The position numbers were made by a program, and so were the translations under genes. Shown here one piece after another: positions 45,965 through 55,891 of a DNA stretch of 64,000 nt; the stretch's first letter is position 1, and each line of letters begins with the position of its first letter. The DNA lies in assembly GCA_902620465.1 (NCBI GenBank), contig CACNIF010000001.1, forward strand, positions 248,001-312,000, given 5' to 3'. Source of the stretch: an uncultured Pelagibacteraceae bacterium. GTDB taxonomy: Bacteria; Pseudomonadota; Alphaproteobacteria; Pelagibacterales; Pelagibacteraceae. The notes beneath the pieces were generated by a model. It did no database searches. It was not told the origin of the DNA and was given only the letters and a program-made list of their open reading frames with translations.

Positions 45965-46792
45965 TTATTTCCATTTTGCAATAGGCGGTAAAGACATTAA
46001 AATACCTTCAACATTTCCACCTGTCTGTAATCCAAATTTTGTTCCTCTATCATAAAGCAAATTAAATTCTATATACCTACCTCTTTTTATATATTGCATT
46101 TCCTTATCTTTTAAAGTCCATTTTTTTTTTAACTTTTTTTTGATAATTTTTTTAAATATTAATTCAAATGTCGTACCGACTTCTCTGACAAATTTAAAAT
46201 CTTTTTCAAAATTATTTTTTTTGTAGTCAAAAAAAATTCCCCCAATACCTCTTGCTTCTTTTCGGTGAGGTAAATAAAAATATTCGTCACACCATTTTTT
46301 ATATTTTGGATAATATTTTTTGTTATGACGATTACACATCTCTTTTAGTATTTTGTGAAATTCCTTTTTCTCGTTTTCATCTTTTTTGGATGGAGTGACA
46401 TCCATACCTCCGCCAAACCAATCATGAGATGTGCAAATATATCTAGTATTAAAGTGCATGGCTGGAATTAGAGGGTTTTTCATATGCATAACTACAGAAA
46501 CACCTGATGCCCAAAAATTTGGATTTTTCTCAGCTCCTGGAATTTGTTTTTGAAAATGTTTTGGAAATTTTCCATAAACTTTTGAAAAATTTACACCTAC
46601 TTTATCAAATATTCTTCCATCTTTAAGTATTCTATATTCACCACCACCTTCATCTTTATTTTGATTTCTTTTCCATGTCGTGGACTCAAATTTAATTTTA
46701 TTTTTTTCTAACTCACTTATGCTACGACATATTGAGTCTTGTAAAGTTTTAAACCAGCTACTTGTTAAATCTTTTCTAATTTCAAAATCCAT
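45965..46792 (-). CDS. hemF: Oxygen-dependent coproporphyrinogen III oxidase
   Basis: HemF converts coproporphyrinogen III to protoporphyrinogen IX using O2. It has 275 residues. GVSVVMHMKNPLIPAMHFNTRY, WFGGGMDVTP, HRKEARGIGGIFFDY and RRGRYIEFNLLYDRGTKFGLQTGGN-like blocks are family signatures. This aerobic form fits a strictly respiring organism. It supplies heme for the bc1 complex and the aa3 oxidase encoded nearby. It lies between trmL and greA with one-base gaps. Confidence 0.96.
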   Translation of the reverse strand: MDFEIRKDLTSSWFKTLQDSICRSISELEKNKIKFESTTWKRNQNKDEGGGEYRILKDGRIFDKVGVNFSKVYGKFPKHFQKQIPGAEKNPNFWASGVSVVMHMKNPLIPAMHFNTRYICTSHDWFGGGMDVTPSKKDENEKKEFHKILKEMCNRHNKKYYPKYKKWCDEYFYLPHRKEARGIGGIFFDYKKNNFEKDFKFVREVGTTFELIFKKIIKKKLKKKWTLKDKEMQYIKRGRYIEFNLLYDRGTKFGLQTGGNVEGILMSLPPIAKWK

Positions 46793-46793
46793 A

Positions 46794-47270
46794 TCAAATT
46801 AAATCTATTTGTCTTAGGCTCTCGGCTAAAATAACAGCAACAGATGAAGAGACATTAAGTGACCTTTTATTATCTTTCATAGGTATCTTTAATTTATTTC
46901 TAATTAGTTTATGTACTTTTTCTGGTACCCCAGCACTTTCCCTTCCAAATAAAATAGTATCATTTTTTTCAAACTTAAATTTAGTATATGAAATCGGAGC
47001 CTTAGTTGTCATTAATACAATTCTGTGATTCTCTTTACTTTCATAAAATCTGTCAAAGCTTTGGTAAAATCTTATCATTTTACTATCCATATAATCCATT
47101 ACGACTCTTTTAAATCTCTTATCATTCAATAAGAAGCCACATGGTTCTATAATTTCTAATTCTACCCCAAGACAGGCACAAGTTCTAATTATAGCTGCTG
47201 TATTTTGGGGTATATCAGGTTCAAATAAAGCAATTTTGGGCCCTGTAAATATTGAATTATTATGTGTCAT
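46794..47270 (-). CDS. trmL: tRNA (cytidine/uridine(34)-2'-O)-methyltransferase
   Basis: TrmL is a small SPOUT methyltransferase acting on the wobble base of tRNA-Leu. It has 158 residues. ALFEPDIPQNTAAIIRTCACLG is the N-terminal signature; TILFGRESAGVPE is the SAM knot motif; RSLNVSSSVAVILAESLRQ is the C-terminal trefoil segment. It is divergent from petA across a 92-base gap, in which I see AT-rich sequence but no convincing promoter. Confidence 0.94.
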   Translation of the reverse strand: MTHNNSIFTGPKIALFEPDIPQNTAAIIRTCACLGVELEIIEPCGFLLNDKRFKRVVMDYMDSKMIRFYQSFDRFYESKENHRIVLMTTKAPISYTKFKFEKNDTILFGRESAGVPEKVHKLIRNKLKIPMKDNKRSLNVSSSVAVILAESLRQIDLI

Positions 47271-47362
47271 TCTTTCAGTAGTAAATTAAATATTTTATAT
47301 TATATGAAACATATATTTAAGTAGAAAAAATCTATTTTGAGTATATTTAATTAAACTTGAAG

Positions 47363-47872
47363 ATGTCTGAAAAAAAAACTGAAAGAAGAGATTTTTTATT
47401 CACAGCTACAGCTGCAGTTGGAGCTGTAGGTGTAGGAGCTACAGTTTGGCCGATGATAGATCAAATGAACCCAGACGCTTCAGTCAAGGCTTTGGCCAGT
47501 ACAGAGGTAGATGTGAGTTCAGTGAACCCAGGAAAGACAATAACAGTTTTGTGGAGAGGTAAGCCTGTTTTTATAAGAAGAAGAACTCAAGATGAAATTA
47601 ATGAGGCAAAAGCAGTTAAGCTGAAAGATTTAAAACACCCTGAAAAAGATGAGGATAGAGCTAAAAATCCAGAGTGGCTTGTGATGCTTGGAGTTTGTAC
47701 GCATTTAGGTTGCGTACCCTTGGACCAAAAAGGTGATTACAACGGTTGGTTCTGTCCGTGCCATGGATCTCATTATGATATTTCTGGAAGGATAAGAAAA
47801 GGACCAGCGCCTACAAACATGGAAATTCCTAAGTATGAATTTGTTAACGCCAATACTATTAAGATCGGATAA
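47363..47872 (+). CDS. petA: Ubiquinol-cytochrome c reductase Rieske iron-sulfur subunit
   Basis: This Rieske protein carries the [2Fe-2S] cluster of the bc1 complex. It has 169 residues. The N-terminus has a Tat-type twin-arginine motif (ERRDFLF) and one helix ([17 protein letters not shown]) that stays as an anchor. Cluster ligands are in [10 protein letters not shown] and [14 protein letters not shown]. The ATG at 47363 is preferred to a TTG two codons earlier. It starts the petABC operon. Confidence 0.97.
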   Translation: MSEKKTERRDFLFTATAAVGAVGVGATVWPMIDQMNPDASVKALASTEVDVSSVNPGKTITVLWRGKPVFIRRRTQDEINEAKAVKLKDLKHPEKDEDRAKNPEWLVMLGVCTHLGCVPLDQKGDYNGWFCPCHGSHYDISGRIRKGPAPTNMEIPKYEFVNANTIKIG

Positions 47873-47877
47873 AAACT

Positions 47878-49146
47878 ATGAGTGATCACGAATATACACC
47901 CAAGTCAAATTTTGGAAAATGGTTTAATGATAGATTACCATTACTAACTTTAGCAAACCATTTAACTGACTATCCAACACCTAAGAATTTAAATTATTGG
48001 TGGACATTTGGCGGTATTTTAACTTTTTGTTTAGTTACCCAAATAGTTACAGGTTTAGTTCTTGCTATGCACTATATTGCTCATGCCGATATGGCATTTG
48101 ATAGTGTGGAACATATAATGCGTGATGTGAATTATGGATGGTTAATAAGATATATTCATGCAAATGGAGCATCAATGTTTTTTCTAGCTGTCTACATACA
48201 TATATTTAGATCCTTGTTCTACGGATCTTATAAAGCTCCAAGAGAAATAATCTGGATTATAGGTATTATTATTTATTTATTGATGATGGCAGCTGCTTTT
48301 ATGGGTTATGTGCTTCCTTGGGGACAAATGAGTTTTTGGGGAGCAACTGTCATTACAAATTTGTTTAGCGCGATTCCATTAGTTGGTGAAGGTATTGTAA
48401 CATGGTTGTGGGGAGGGTATTCTGTTGACAACCCAACATTAACAAGATTCTTTACTCTTCATTATTTAATTCCTTTTTTAATTTTAGGTTTAGTTGTTCT
48501 TCATATATGGGCATTACATGTTCCAGGTAATAATAATCCGATTGGTATAGACGTTAAAAAACCTTCTAAAGATACTGTACCTTTTCATCCTTACATAGTT
48601 ATAAAGGATGCTTTTGCTTTACTAATGTTCATGATTGTTTTTGCTTTTTTTGTTTTTTATACACCAAATATTTTAGGTCATGCAGATAACTATATAGAAG
48701 CAAATCCGCTTGTTACACCAGCCCATATTGTTCCCGAATGGTACCTATTGCCATTTTACGCAATTTTAAGATCAGTACCTGATAAATTAATGGGTGTAAT
48801 AGCAATGTTATCAGCTATTTTTATTTTAGCAGCATTACCTTGGTTGGACACCTCAAAAATAAGATCAGCAGTATTTAGACCTTTATACAGACAATTTTAT
48901 TGGATCCTTGTAGCTGATGTTTTAATTTTAGGATACGTAGGAGCAATGCCCGCTGAAGGCTTATATTTGCTTATTGCTAGAGTAGCGACCGCGTACTATT
49001 TTTTACATTTTTTAGTTATTTTACCTATTTTAGGCTTTAAGGAGAGAACATTACCAGTTCCATTAAGCATTACAGAACCAGTTTTAGGTGGCTCTTCAAA
49101 CTTAGCAGCCGCCAGAGATGATAGTAGGTTAGAAAAGTTAAAGTGA
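47878..49146 (+). CDS. petB: Cytochrome b of the bc1 complex
   Basis: This is the membrane subunit with two b hemes and the Qo and Qi quinone sites. It has 422 residues and eight helices. The heme His residues are in [21 protein letters not shown] and [20 protein letters not shown]. The Qo-site PEWY is in [34 protein letters not shown] is also typical. It is separate from cytochrome c1, not fused. It starts five bases after petA. Confidence 0.98.
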   Translation: MSDHEYTPKSNFGKWFNDRLPLLTLANHLTDYPTPKNLNYWWTFGGILTFCLVTQIVTGLVLAMHYIAHADMAFDSVEHIMRDVNYGWLIRYIHANGASMFFLAVYIHIFRSLFYGSYKAPREIIWIIGIIIYLLMMAAAFMGYVLPWGQMSFWGATVITNLFSAIPLVGEGIVTWLWGGYSVDNPTLTRFFTLHYLIPFLILGLVVLHIWALHVPGNNNPIGIDVKKPSKDTVPFHPYIVIKDAFALLMFMIVFAFFVFYTPNILGHADNYIEANPLVTPAHIVPEWYLLPFYAILRSVPDKLMGVIAMLSAIFILAALPWLDTSKIRSAVFRPLYRQFYWILVADVLILGYVGAMPAEGLYLLIARVATAYYFLHFLVILPILGFKERTLPVPLSITEPVLGGSSNLAAARDDSRLEKLK

Positions 49147-49922
49147 AAAAATTCTTAAAATTATTTTTTTACATCTTCTTTTTAATCCCTTTTTTGCCCC
49201 AGGTATATGCTGCAGAAAAGGTCGAATACTTGACCACTGATTGGAGTTTCAAAGGTTTATTTGGTAAGTTTGATCGTTCAGCTTTACAGAGAGGTTACCA
49301 TGTTTATACTGAAGTATGTTCCTCTTGTCATTCTATGAAATACTTAAGTTATAGAAATTTAGCCCAAGAAGGGGGTCCCGAATTTACTGAAGCTGAGGCC
49401 AAAGCAATCGCAGCCTCTTTTGAGGTAACAGATGGTCCCAACTCTGATGGAGAGATGTTCACAAGACCTGGAAAATTGTCAGATAAATTTGTGATGCCTT
49501 ACGAAAATGTAAAAGCAGCCCAAGCTGCTAATGGGGGAGCTTATCCACCTGATATGTCTGTACTAGTTAAAGCAAGGGGGGGTGGAGTAGATTATATTTA
49601 CTCATTATTGCAAGGGTATGAAGATCCACCACCAGGAGTTACTTTAGATGATGGAGTTTACTATAATAAATATATGTACGGTAATAAAATAAAAATGGCC
49701 AATCAATTATCTGATGGGTTAATTGAGTATTCAGATGGTACAAAGGCCACAGTTGAACAGATGTCAAAAGATGTCACTACTTTTCTGATGTGGGCAGCTG
49801 AACCTCATTTAGAATCTAGACATAAAATGGGATTTAAAGCAATCGTATACTTAATTATTCTTACAATTTTAGTTTACTTCAGTATGAAAAGAATTTGGTC
49901 ACGTATTGAAACGAAAGTTTAG
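49143..49922 (+). CDS. petC: Cytochrome c1 of the bc1 complex
   Basis: Cytochrome c1 passes electrons from the Rieske protein to cytochrome c. It has 259 residues: a signal peptide ([16 protein letters not shown]), the heme motif [15 protein letters not shown], and a C-terminal anchor ([15 protein letters not shown]). The axial Met probably lies in the FLMWAAEP segment. The start is GTG at 49143, whose bases overlap the petB TGA (GTGA). Its last 24 bases overlap ychF on the other strand. Confidence 0.96.
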   Translation: MKKFLKLFFYIFFLIPFLPQVYAAEKVEYLTTDWSFKGLFGKFDRSALQRGYHVYTEVCSSCHSMKYLSYRNLAQEGGPEFTEAEAKAIAASFEVTDGPNSDGEMFTRPGKLSDKFVMPYENVKAAQAANGGAYPPDMSVLVKARGGGVDYIYSLLQGYEDPPPGVTLDDGVYYNKYMYGNKIKMANQLSDGLIEYSDGTKATVEQMSKDVTTFLMWAAEPHLESRHKMGFKAIVYLIILTILVYFSMKRIWSRIETKV

Positions 49923-50972
49923 AATATCTCCATCTTGAACAATATAATCTTTACCCTCTAATCTCATTTTACCATTAGTTTTTGAATTTAACCAACCTTC
50001 ATTACTAATAAAATCGTCATATGAAACTGTTTCAGCTCTTATGAATCCTTTTTCAAAATCTGAATGAATTTCACCTGCTGCCTCAGGCGCAGTACTATTC
50101 ATCTGAATAGTCCATGCTCTAGTTTCTTCTGGACCTGATGTGAAGTAAGTTTCTAATCCGAGAATATTATAAGCTTTTTGTATTAATAGGCTTAACCCTG
50201 TGCTCTTTAAACCAATCATGTCCATATAGTTTTTTCTTTCATTAATGTCTAATTCGTTAATTTGATTTTCTATATCAGCAGATATAACTAATGTGTTTTC
50301 TTGGCCAAATTTATCTATAAAAGATTTTGAGTAATCGTTACCACTCTGAACACTTTTTTCATCAACATTACATACAAATATTTTAGGTTTGAGAGACAAT
50401 AGTCCACTTTGATTTAATAGTTTTTTATCAAATTGGTTTTTTAATATAGAAATATCCTTATTATTGTTAATACAATCTAAAGCATTCTCAAGAATTTTAA
50501 TTATTGAATTGTCAACATTTTTTTTATTATTTTTTTCGAGCCTTTTTTGTATCGACTCAAGGTCAGCAAGCATCATTTCTGTTTCAATAATTTCTAGATC
50601 TCTTACTGGATCTACAGTTGAATTAACATTTTGTATATCACTAGAGTCGAAGCATCTTATCATATGAATGATTGCATCAACTTCTCTTATGTGAGCAAGA
50701 AATTTATTTCCAAGACCTTCACCCTTTGAAGCACCTTTGACTAATCCTGCAATATCAACAAATGAGATTGTTGTATTAATAACTTTTTTAGATTTGGATA
50801 TTTTTGCTAAACTATTAAGCCTATTATCAGGTACGGCAACAATACCGATATTAGGATCAATTGTACAAAATGGAAAATTTGCGGCTTGTGCTTTATTAGA
50901 ATTTGTTAAAGCATTAAATAATGTTGATTTACCAACATTTGGTAAACCAACAATCCCACATTTCAAACTCAT
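49899..50972 (-). CDS. ychF: Ribosome-binding ATPase YchF (Obg family)
   Basis: YchF/OLA1 is an Obg-like P-loop protein that prefers ATP and binds ribosomes. It has 357 residues. The G1 motif is GLPNVGKSTLFNAL; G3 is VDIAGLVKGASKGEGLGN; the NKxD-type motif is shifted (VCNVDEKS), as in the family. The C-terminal TGS-like domain includes FTSGPEETRAW and [17 protein letters not shown]. It is last in the lgt-midA-pgeF-prs-rplY-pth-ychF run; the ATG shares a base with the pth stop. Confidence 0.95.
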   Translation of the reverse strand: MSLKCGIVGLPNVGKSTLFNALTNSNKAQAANFPFCTIDPNIGIVAVPDNRLNSLAKISKSKKVINTTISFVDIAGLVKGASKGEGLGNKFLAHIREVDAIIHMIRCFDSSDIQNVNSTVDPVRDLEIIETEMMLADLESIQKRLEKNNKKNVDNSIIKILENALDCINNNKDISILKNQFDKKLLNQSGLLSLKPKIFVCNVDEKSVQSGNDYSKSFIDKFGQENTLVISADIENQINELDINERKNYMDMIGLKSTGLSLLIQKAYNILGLETYFTSGPEETRAWTIQMNSTAPEAAGEIHSDFEKGFIRAETVSYDDFISNEGWLNSKTNGKMRLEGKDYIVQDGDILNFRFNT

Positions 50973-51532
50973 TATTTATTATTAACAGTACTTGAGAATA
51001 GATCTAATTTTTTTTCTACTAAAATAGAAATTGATTCAGTAATGCTATCTGAAATTTTTTTAATACCAACAGTTTCTTCTTCATCAAAATTTTGTAAAAC
51101 ATAATCTGCAACTTCAATGCCGTTGTTGGGTTTTCCAATACCTATCCTAACTCTTGAGTAATCTTTGCCGATGAATTTATCGATTGAGGCAATTCCATTA
51201 TGACCTGCACTTGACCCACCAAATTTTACTTTAATTTTTCCTAACTCAACATCAAGATCATCATGAAAAACTATCACGTCTTCAGCATCAATTTTAAAAT
51301 ATTCAATCAATTCTCTTATGCAAATACCTGAATTATTCATAAATGTTAGAGGCTTAATTGCATAAATTTTTTTATTGTTGATGTTTCCAGTTGTAAGAAG
51401 ACCCTTGAATTTAGGTTTTTGCTTAGAAAGACTAAATTTTTTATTAATGTTGTCTATAATCTTAAAACCAACATTGTGGCGGTTATTTTCACTATCTGGA
51501 GTTGGATTACCTAGACCTACAAACAAAAGCAT
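50972..51532 (-). CDS. pth: Peptidyl-tRNA hydrolase
   Basis: Pth recycles peptidyl-tRNAs dropped from ribosomes. It has 186 residues. GLGNPTPDSENNRHNVGF contains the conserved Asn and the catalytic His; KPLTFMNNSG and VFHDDLDVELGKIKVKFGGSSAGHNG contain the catalytic Asp and the second Asn/His; RIGIGKPNNG follows. rplY directly upstream and ychF downstream is a widespread bacterial arrangement. Confidence 0.96.
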   Translation of the reverse strand: MLLFVGLGNPTPDSENNRHNVGFKIIDNINKKFSLSKQKPKFKGLLTTGNINNKKIYAIKPLTFMNNSGICIRELIEYFKIDAEDVIVFHDDLDVELGKIKVKFGGSSAGHNGIASIDKFIGKDYSRVRIGIGKPNNGIEVADYVLQNFDEEETVGIKKISDSITESISILVEKKLDLFSSTVNNK

Positions 51533-51566
51533 AAATTATTGAGAAGTTATATCCAATTTAATTAGA

Positions 51567-52295
51567 TTATTTTTTTTCTTCTGAAGGTTTTTTATCAGCA
51601 CCTTTTTTATCATCAGCATCTTTTTTTTCACCTTCAGCTGGTGTTTTTTCACCATCAGCTGCTGCTGCTTCTGATCCTTCTGCTCCTGGTTCACCTTCTG
51701 TTGTCTCGGCCTCAGCTGGTTTCTCAGGCTCTTTCATTACAGTCGGTGCTGCTAATGTTGCGATTACAAAATCTCTTCCTTGAATTGTAGGAGTTACCTC
51801 ACTATCTAATTTAACAGAAGAAATTTTAAAACTTTCACCTATATCTACACCATCTAAGTCAATTGTTATATTTTCAGGAATTTTTTCGCTAGGACACTTT
51901 AATTCAACTTTTCTTCTAACAATATTTAATACACCACCTCTTTTAAGTCCTGGAGATTTTTCATGATTGATAAAATTTACTGGAACTTCAATCTTGATTT
52001 TGACACCAGGTAAAATTCTCAAAAAATCAACATGAGTAGGATCATCACTTAAGATATGATATTTTACTTCTCTTGGTAAAACATTAAGATTTTTACCACC
52101 AAGATTCAATGTTATAATATTAGATAAAAAATTCTCTTTTTCGATTAAGTATTTAAGCTTTTTTTTTGAAATAGAAACTTTTTGATTTTCCTCTTTACCA
52201 CCATATACAATTGCAGGTACTTCTCCACTATTTCTAATAGCATTTAATTCGCCCTTGGTCTTATTATCTCTGATGTTAGCTTCTAATGAATTCAT
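51567..52295 (-). CDS. rplY: 50S ribosomal protein L25, CTC/TL5 long form
   Basis: L25 binds 5S rRNA. This is the long CTC form, 242 residues: an N-terminal L25 domain (KGELNAIRNSGEVPAIVYGGK), a beta-barrel C domain (VPVNFINHEKSPGLKRGG; VELKCPSEKIPENI), and a tail of about 55 residues rich in Ala, Glu, Gly, Pro and Lys. The tail is less AT-biased than its surroundings and probably unstructured. I chose the ATG at 52295; an in-frame ATG at 52394 would overlap prs and add an unrelated hydrophobic stretch. Confidence 0.93.
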   Translation of the reverse strand: MNSLEANIRDNKTKGELNAIRNSGEVPAIVYGGKEENQKVSISKKKLKYLIEKENFLSNIITLNLGGKNLNVLPREVKYHILSDDPTHVDFLRILPGVKIKIEVPVNFINHEKSPGLKRGGVLNIVRRKVELKCPSEKIPENITIDLDGVDIGESFKISSVKLDSEVTPTIQGRDFVIATLAAPTVMKEPEKPAEAETTEGEPGAEGSEAAAADGEKTPAEGEKKDADDKKGADKKPSEEKK

Positions 52296-52338
52296 AAAAC
52301 AGAGGTTTTTAACCCATGTTGATAAATAATCAAGGTAA

Positions 52339-53271
52339 TTATTTAAATAAATCTGAAACTGAAGTTGAATTAGAAATTCTTTTAATAGCCTCACCCATAA
52401 GGCCAGAAATTGGTAAAACTTCTATATTTTTTACATTTTTTGTTCTCTCAAAATTGTCAATTGTATCGGTTATTACTAAATTTTTAATGACAGAATTTTT
52501 AATTTTTTTTACTGCATCTCCACTTAACACACCATGCGTAATATAAACAAAAACATCCTTAGCACCTCTATTTTTTAAAGCTTTAGCTGCATTAACTATG
52601 GTTCCACCGGAGTCAATTATATCATCAACAAGAATACAAGTTTTACCTTTGACATCACCAATTACGTTCATTACTTGAGATTGGCCTGGTTTAGGTCTTC
52701 TCTTGTCAACTATAGCAAGTCCAACATTTAAAATTTTTCCAAGTGCTCTAGCTCTTTCTGTACCACCAACATCTGGTGCAACACAGATTATATTTTTACT
52801 TTTAATTTTTTTTTTAATGTGTCGCGCAAATATTGGGGTTGCGAAAAGATTATCTACTGGGATATCAAAAAAACCTTGAATCTGACCAGCATGGAGATCA
52901 ACTGTTACAACTCTGTCTGCTCCAGCTTGAGTGATTAAATTTGAAACAAGCTTTGCTGATATAGATGTTCTTGGCACAACTTTTCTATCTTGTCTTGCAT
53001 AACCAAAATAAGGAATTACAGCAGTTATATTTTTGGCAGATGATCTTTTTAAAGCATCAATACATAATAATAATTCCATTAAATTATCATTAGCTGGTGA
53101 AGAAATTGATTGAATTATAAAAATACTATTCCCTCTTATATTTTCATTTATTTCGATGTAAATTTCACCATCTGCAAACTTTCTAATGCTGGAATTGACA
53201 AGTTTAGATTTTAAATATTTGGCGATATTTTTACTTAGGATTTTATTACTATTTCCAGTTAATAATTTCAT
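52339..53271 (-). CDS. prs: Ribose-phosphate pyrophosphokinase (PRPP synthetase)
   Basis: Prs makes PRPP from ribose-5-phosphate and ATP for purines, pyrimidines, His and Trp. It has 310 residues. [42 protein letters not shown] and the PRPP-binding loop [18 protein letters not shown] are all present. It lies between pgeF and rplY. No regulatory leader is apparent. Confidence 0.97.
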   Translation of the reverse strand: MKLLTGNSNKILSKNIAKYLKSKLVNSSIRKFADGEIYIEINENIRGNSIFIIQSISSPANDNLMELLLCIDALKRSSAKNITAVIPYFGYARQDRKVVPRTSISAKLVSNLITQAGADRVVTVDLHAGQIQGFFDIPVDNLFATPIFARHIKKKIKSKNIICVAPDVGGTERARALGKILNVGLAIVDKRRPKPGQSQVMNVIGDVKGKTCILVDDIIDSGGTIVNAAKALKNRGAKDVFVYITHGVLSGDAVKKIKNSVIKNLVITDTIDNFERTKNVKNIEVLPISGLMGEAIKRISNSTSVSDLFK

Positions 53272-53278
53272 GAAAAAC

Positions 53279-54037
53279 TCAATTAATCATAATTATTGAA
53301 ATATTTCTACCATAATCATTAAGATTTAATTTTAATGATCTTCTTGCACTAAAAAAATTATTTTTTTTATCGAATGTATCGATTTTAATCATATCAATTC
53401 TATTGATTTTTTGTAAAATAAGTTGAGTTTTGACATAATTTGGTAAGTCAAAATAAATTAACTTATTTTTATTTTTAAAGAAAATTTTGTTTTTTTTGTG
53501 TTTTTTAATAAATTTTTTTTTAAAGTCAGCTTTAACTTCGTAGTTTTTTTGTGTAATTGACGGACCAATCGCTCCAATAATATTTTTTGGATTACAGCCT
53601 TTTTTAGTCATAAAATTGATAACGGTTTTAATTATGCCTTTATATGCACCCTTCCAACCAGCATGTATGGCTGCGATAATTTTTTTTTCATAGTCGTATA
53701 ATAACACTGGCACGCAATCAGCTGTCAATACAGCTATTGGAAGTTTTTTTTGGTCAGTTAAAATTGCATCAGCTTTAATCTTTTTTTTTAATTTAGAATT
53801 TTTATTAAGAAAAACCAACTTATTGCTATGCACTTGATGTACTAAATAAATATTTTTTGTTTTTTTTCCTATTTTATTTTTGACAATTTTTAAATTTTTT
53901 AAAATGTTATTTTTTTTATCAAGAGAACCGGCGCCGCAATTAAGGCTTTTATATATTCCCTTTGATTTACCTCCATTCTTATTAAAAAAACCATGACTTA
54001 TATCTTTATTTTTTAATAATTTTTGAGAAGTGATCAG
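53279..54037 (-). CDS. pgeF: PgeF-type peptidoglycan editing factor / multicopper-oxidase-like laccase domain (YfiH family), non-ATG start
   Basis: This purine-nucleoside-phosphorylase-like hydrolase family uses a His-Cys-His site. [11 protein letters not shown] (Cys) and [13 protein letters not shown] (second His) are visible. An ATG/GTG/TTG-started frame would begin at 53833, exactly on the Val codon of the QVHS motif that holds the first catalytic His, giving 184 residues and losing the N-terminal third. The same frame continues upstream for 68 codons with clear family motifs ([29 protein letters not shown]). It has no ATG, GTG or TTG there. The best start is CTG at 54037-54035, one base after the midA stop, giving 252 residues, the normal length. 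Confidence 0.82.
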   Translation of the reverse strand: MITSQKLLKNKDISHGFFNKNGGKSKGIYKSLNCGAGSLDKKNNILKNLKIVKNKIGKKTKNIYLVHQVHSNKLVFLNKNSKLKKKIKADAILTDQKKLPIAVLTADCVPVLLYDYEKKIIAAIHAGWKGAYKGIIKTVINFMTKKGCNPKNIIGAIGPSITQKNYEVKADFKKKFIKKHKKNKIFFKNKNKLIYFDLPNYVKTQLILQKINRIDMIKIDTFDKKNNFFSARRSLKLNLNDYGRNISIIMIN

Positions 54038-54038
54038 A

Positions 54039-55082
54039 TCAAAATCCTAAATTAAAATTGTTATTTTGGTTTTTTATTAACATAACTTTAAACAATTTTC
54101 CCATTTGTTTTTCGTCTGTTAGCCTTTTTAATCTGTAGTAAATATCTACTTTTTTTAAAAAGTTTTGATTTTTTGCAATCATCTCAGCTCTTTCATGAAT
54201 TCCTAATTTTATAAGAAATTCTTTTTGTGTTGTTAAATTATGCTTTAATCCACCAAGTTTCTTGATAATCTTTTCAAATAATCGGAAATTAATATTGTGT
54301 GTGATATCAGAACTTCCAATTTTGGCCAAAACATCAGAATACTCGTGTTTATATAATGCTTGTAAAGTATTTTTCATTTTATCTTCATTATATCCGTAAT
54401 CTATGATTAAAATTCCTCCAGATCTCACTTTGATAATCTTTGAAATTTGCTTAAGGTAATCAATACCAAGCTCTGAATATTCTATAAAATTTTGATTTTT
54501 AGATATTTTAAAATCAATCTTTTTTTCGTATTTATTCATATTAATCTTTTTTTCTGAAAAAAAAGTTTTTTCTTTATTTAAACTAACAAATTTTTCAAAC
54601 CATAGATTACCTTTTTTTTGAAATTGTTTAATTGCAAGTGCATCAAAAAACTCATTTGCAACGAATATACTAGGAATTTTTTTAATTTTTTTTAAATCGT
54701 TTATCCAATTTATATTTGAATTTAATAATTCTTTTTTTTGTATCTTCTTCAAAGTAGGGCTTATTTCATGAATTACCAACCTGCAGGATTTGAAAAATGA
54801 TGGGAATTTTTTAAAACTTTCTATGAGAATTTTCATCATTGCAGCGTTACCTGCACCAAGTTCGATTAAGTTAAATTTTTTAGGTGACCCTATACTTTTC
54901 CAAAAACTTACAACCCAAATGGCAATCATCTCAGAAAATAATCTTGATACATTTGGAGCTGTGATAAAATCTCCCTTTCTGCCAAATGGATTTTTCTTAA
55001 TGTAATACCCAGACTTTTTATTATACATAGAGATATTGATAAACTTGTCTAATGGTAGATTAACTATTTTGTCTGTTTTCAT
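54039..55082 (-). CDS. midA: SAM-dependent methyltransferase, MidA/NDUFAF7 family (DUF185)
   Basis: NDUFAF7-type enzymes methylate an Arg of complex I in mitochondria; the bacterial role is presumed similar. It has 347 residues. GRKGDFITAPNVSRLFSEMIA is the family N-terminal signature; LIELGAGNAAMMKIL is the SAM motif; VANEFFDALAIKQF and GGILIIDYGYNED are further blocks. lgt-midA-pgeF is a standard alphaproteobacterial order. It overlaps lgt by 23 bases. Confidence 0.9.
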   Translation of the reverse strand: MKTDKIVNLPLDKFINISMYNKKSGYYIKKNPFGRKGDFITAPNVSRLFSEMIAIWVVSFWKSIGSPKKFNLIELGAGNAAMMKILIESFKKFPSFFKSCRLVIHEISPTLKKIQKKELLNSNINWINDLKKIKKIPSIFVANEFFDALAIKQFQKKGNLWFEKFVSLNKEKTFFSEKKINMNKYEKKIDFKISKNQNFIEYSELGIDYLKQISKIIKVRSGGILIIDYGYNEDKMKNTLQALYKHEYSDVLAKIGSSDITHNINFRLFEKIIKKLGGLKHNLTTQKEFLIKLGIHERAEMIAKNQNFLKKVDIYYRLKRLTDEKQMGKLFKVMLIKNQNNNFNLGF

Positions 55083-55842
55083 ATTTAGAAATTAATAGAT
55101 AACATCCAATTATTAAAAAAAAGATACTTATAAGTTGTCCCATAGTCAGATTGAATAATAAATAACCCAGTTGTTCATCAGGAACTCTTAAAAACTCAAT
55201 TGTAACTCTAAAAATTGAGTAAAAAACTAAAAATATACCAGAAATAAAACCAGGTGTTTTGGAGAAACTCTTATTTCTAAAATATATTAGAATTAAAAAT
55301 AGAACTATACCCTCAAAAAATGCTTCATATAACTGAGTGGGATGTCGATACAAATTATCTATTTGTATAAATTGTACTGCCCAAGCTACATTAGTTTCGA
55401 TACCATAAAGTTCTGAATTTATAAAATTTGCTATTCTACCAAAAAAAATACCTATGGGCGCAACAAGAGATACAATATCTAAATAATTAAATAAACTTTG
55501 TGAATTTTTTTTTGCAAAAAAATAACTTGCAATTATGATCCCTATTACTCCTCCATGAAATGACATACCACCTTGCCAAATTTTAAAAATATCTAATATA
55601 TTGTTTATATAAAATTCAAAGTTATAAAATATAACATAGCCTAATCTACCACCAATAATTAGACCTAAAATTAGATAAGTTAAGTAATCATCAAATTTTC
55701 CACTTACTTTTGGTTCAGAAATAAAAAATTTTTTACTTAAAAACCACCCTAGTAAAATACCAACAATATAAGCCAGAGAATACCACCTTACTTCAAGGGA
55801 AAAAATTTGAATAGCTACTGGGTCAAAATTATTAATAAACAT
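55060..55842 (-). CDS. lgt: Prolipoprotein diacylglyceryl transferase
   Basis: Lgt adds a diacylglyceryl group to the lipobox Cys before LspA cleavage. It has 260 residues and about seven helices. YLILGLIIGGRLGYVIFYN, GGMSFHGGVIGI (essential His) and FFGRIANFINSELYG (the Lgt signature) are visible. It is divergent from ubiK across 49 bases that are almost purely A and T. lspA and a lipoprotein are at the other end of the window. Confidence 0.96.
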   Translation of the reverse strand: MFINNFDPVAIQIFSLEVRWYSLAYIVGILLGWFLSKKFFISEPKVSGKFDDYLTYLILGLIIGGRLGYVIFYNFEFYINNILDIFKIWQGGMSFHGGVIGIIIASYFFAKKNSQSLFNYLDIVSLVAPIGIFFGRIANFINSELYGIETNVAWAVQFIQIDNLYRHPTQLYEAFFEGIVLFLILIYFRNKSFSKTPGFISGIFLVFYSIFRVTIEFLRVPDEQLGYLLFNLTMGQLISIFFLIIGCYLLISKYENRQNS

Positions 55843-55891
55843 TTTAAATAATAATTATAATTTAAACTATAATAAGTTATTATATAAATAT

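Noticed and set aside
49899..49922. Frameshift or misassembly at the petC/ychF overlap
   Set aside because: Both C-termini are complete by family length and motif, so the 24-base overlap is genuine.
51567..52394. 275-aa version of L25
   Set aside because: The extra 33 N-terminal residues are hydrophobic, unlike L25, and the extension overlaps prs. The ATG at 52295 gives the family N-terminus.
53279..53833. 184-aa version of PgeF starting with GTG at 53833
   Set aside because: That GTG is the Val of the QVH motif; the conserved N-terminal third lies upstream in the same frame.
55843..55891. Nearly pure A/T spacer between lgt and ubiK as a special element or origin
   Set aside because: It is 49 bases long, has no repeated DnaA-box-like words, and is what a promoter gap looks like in this genome.
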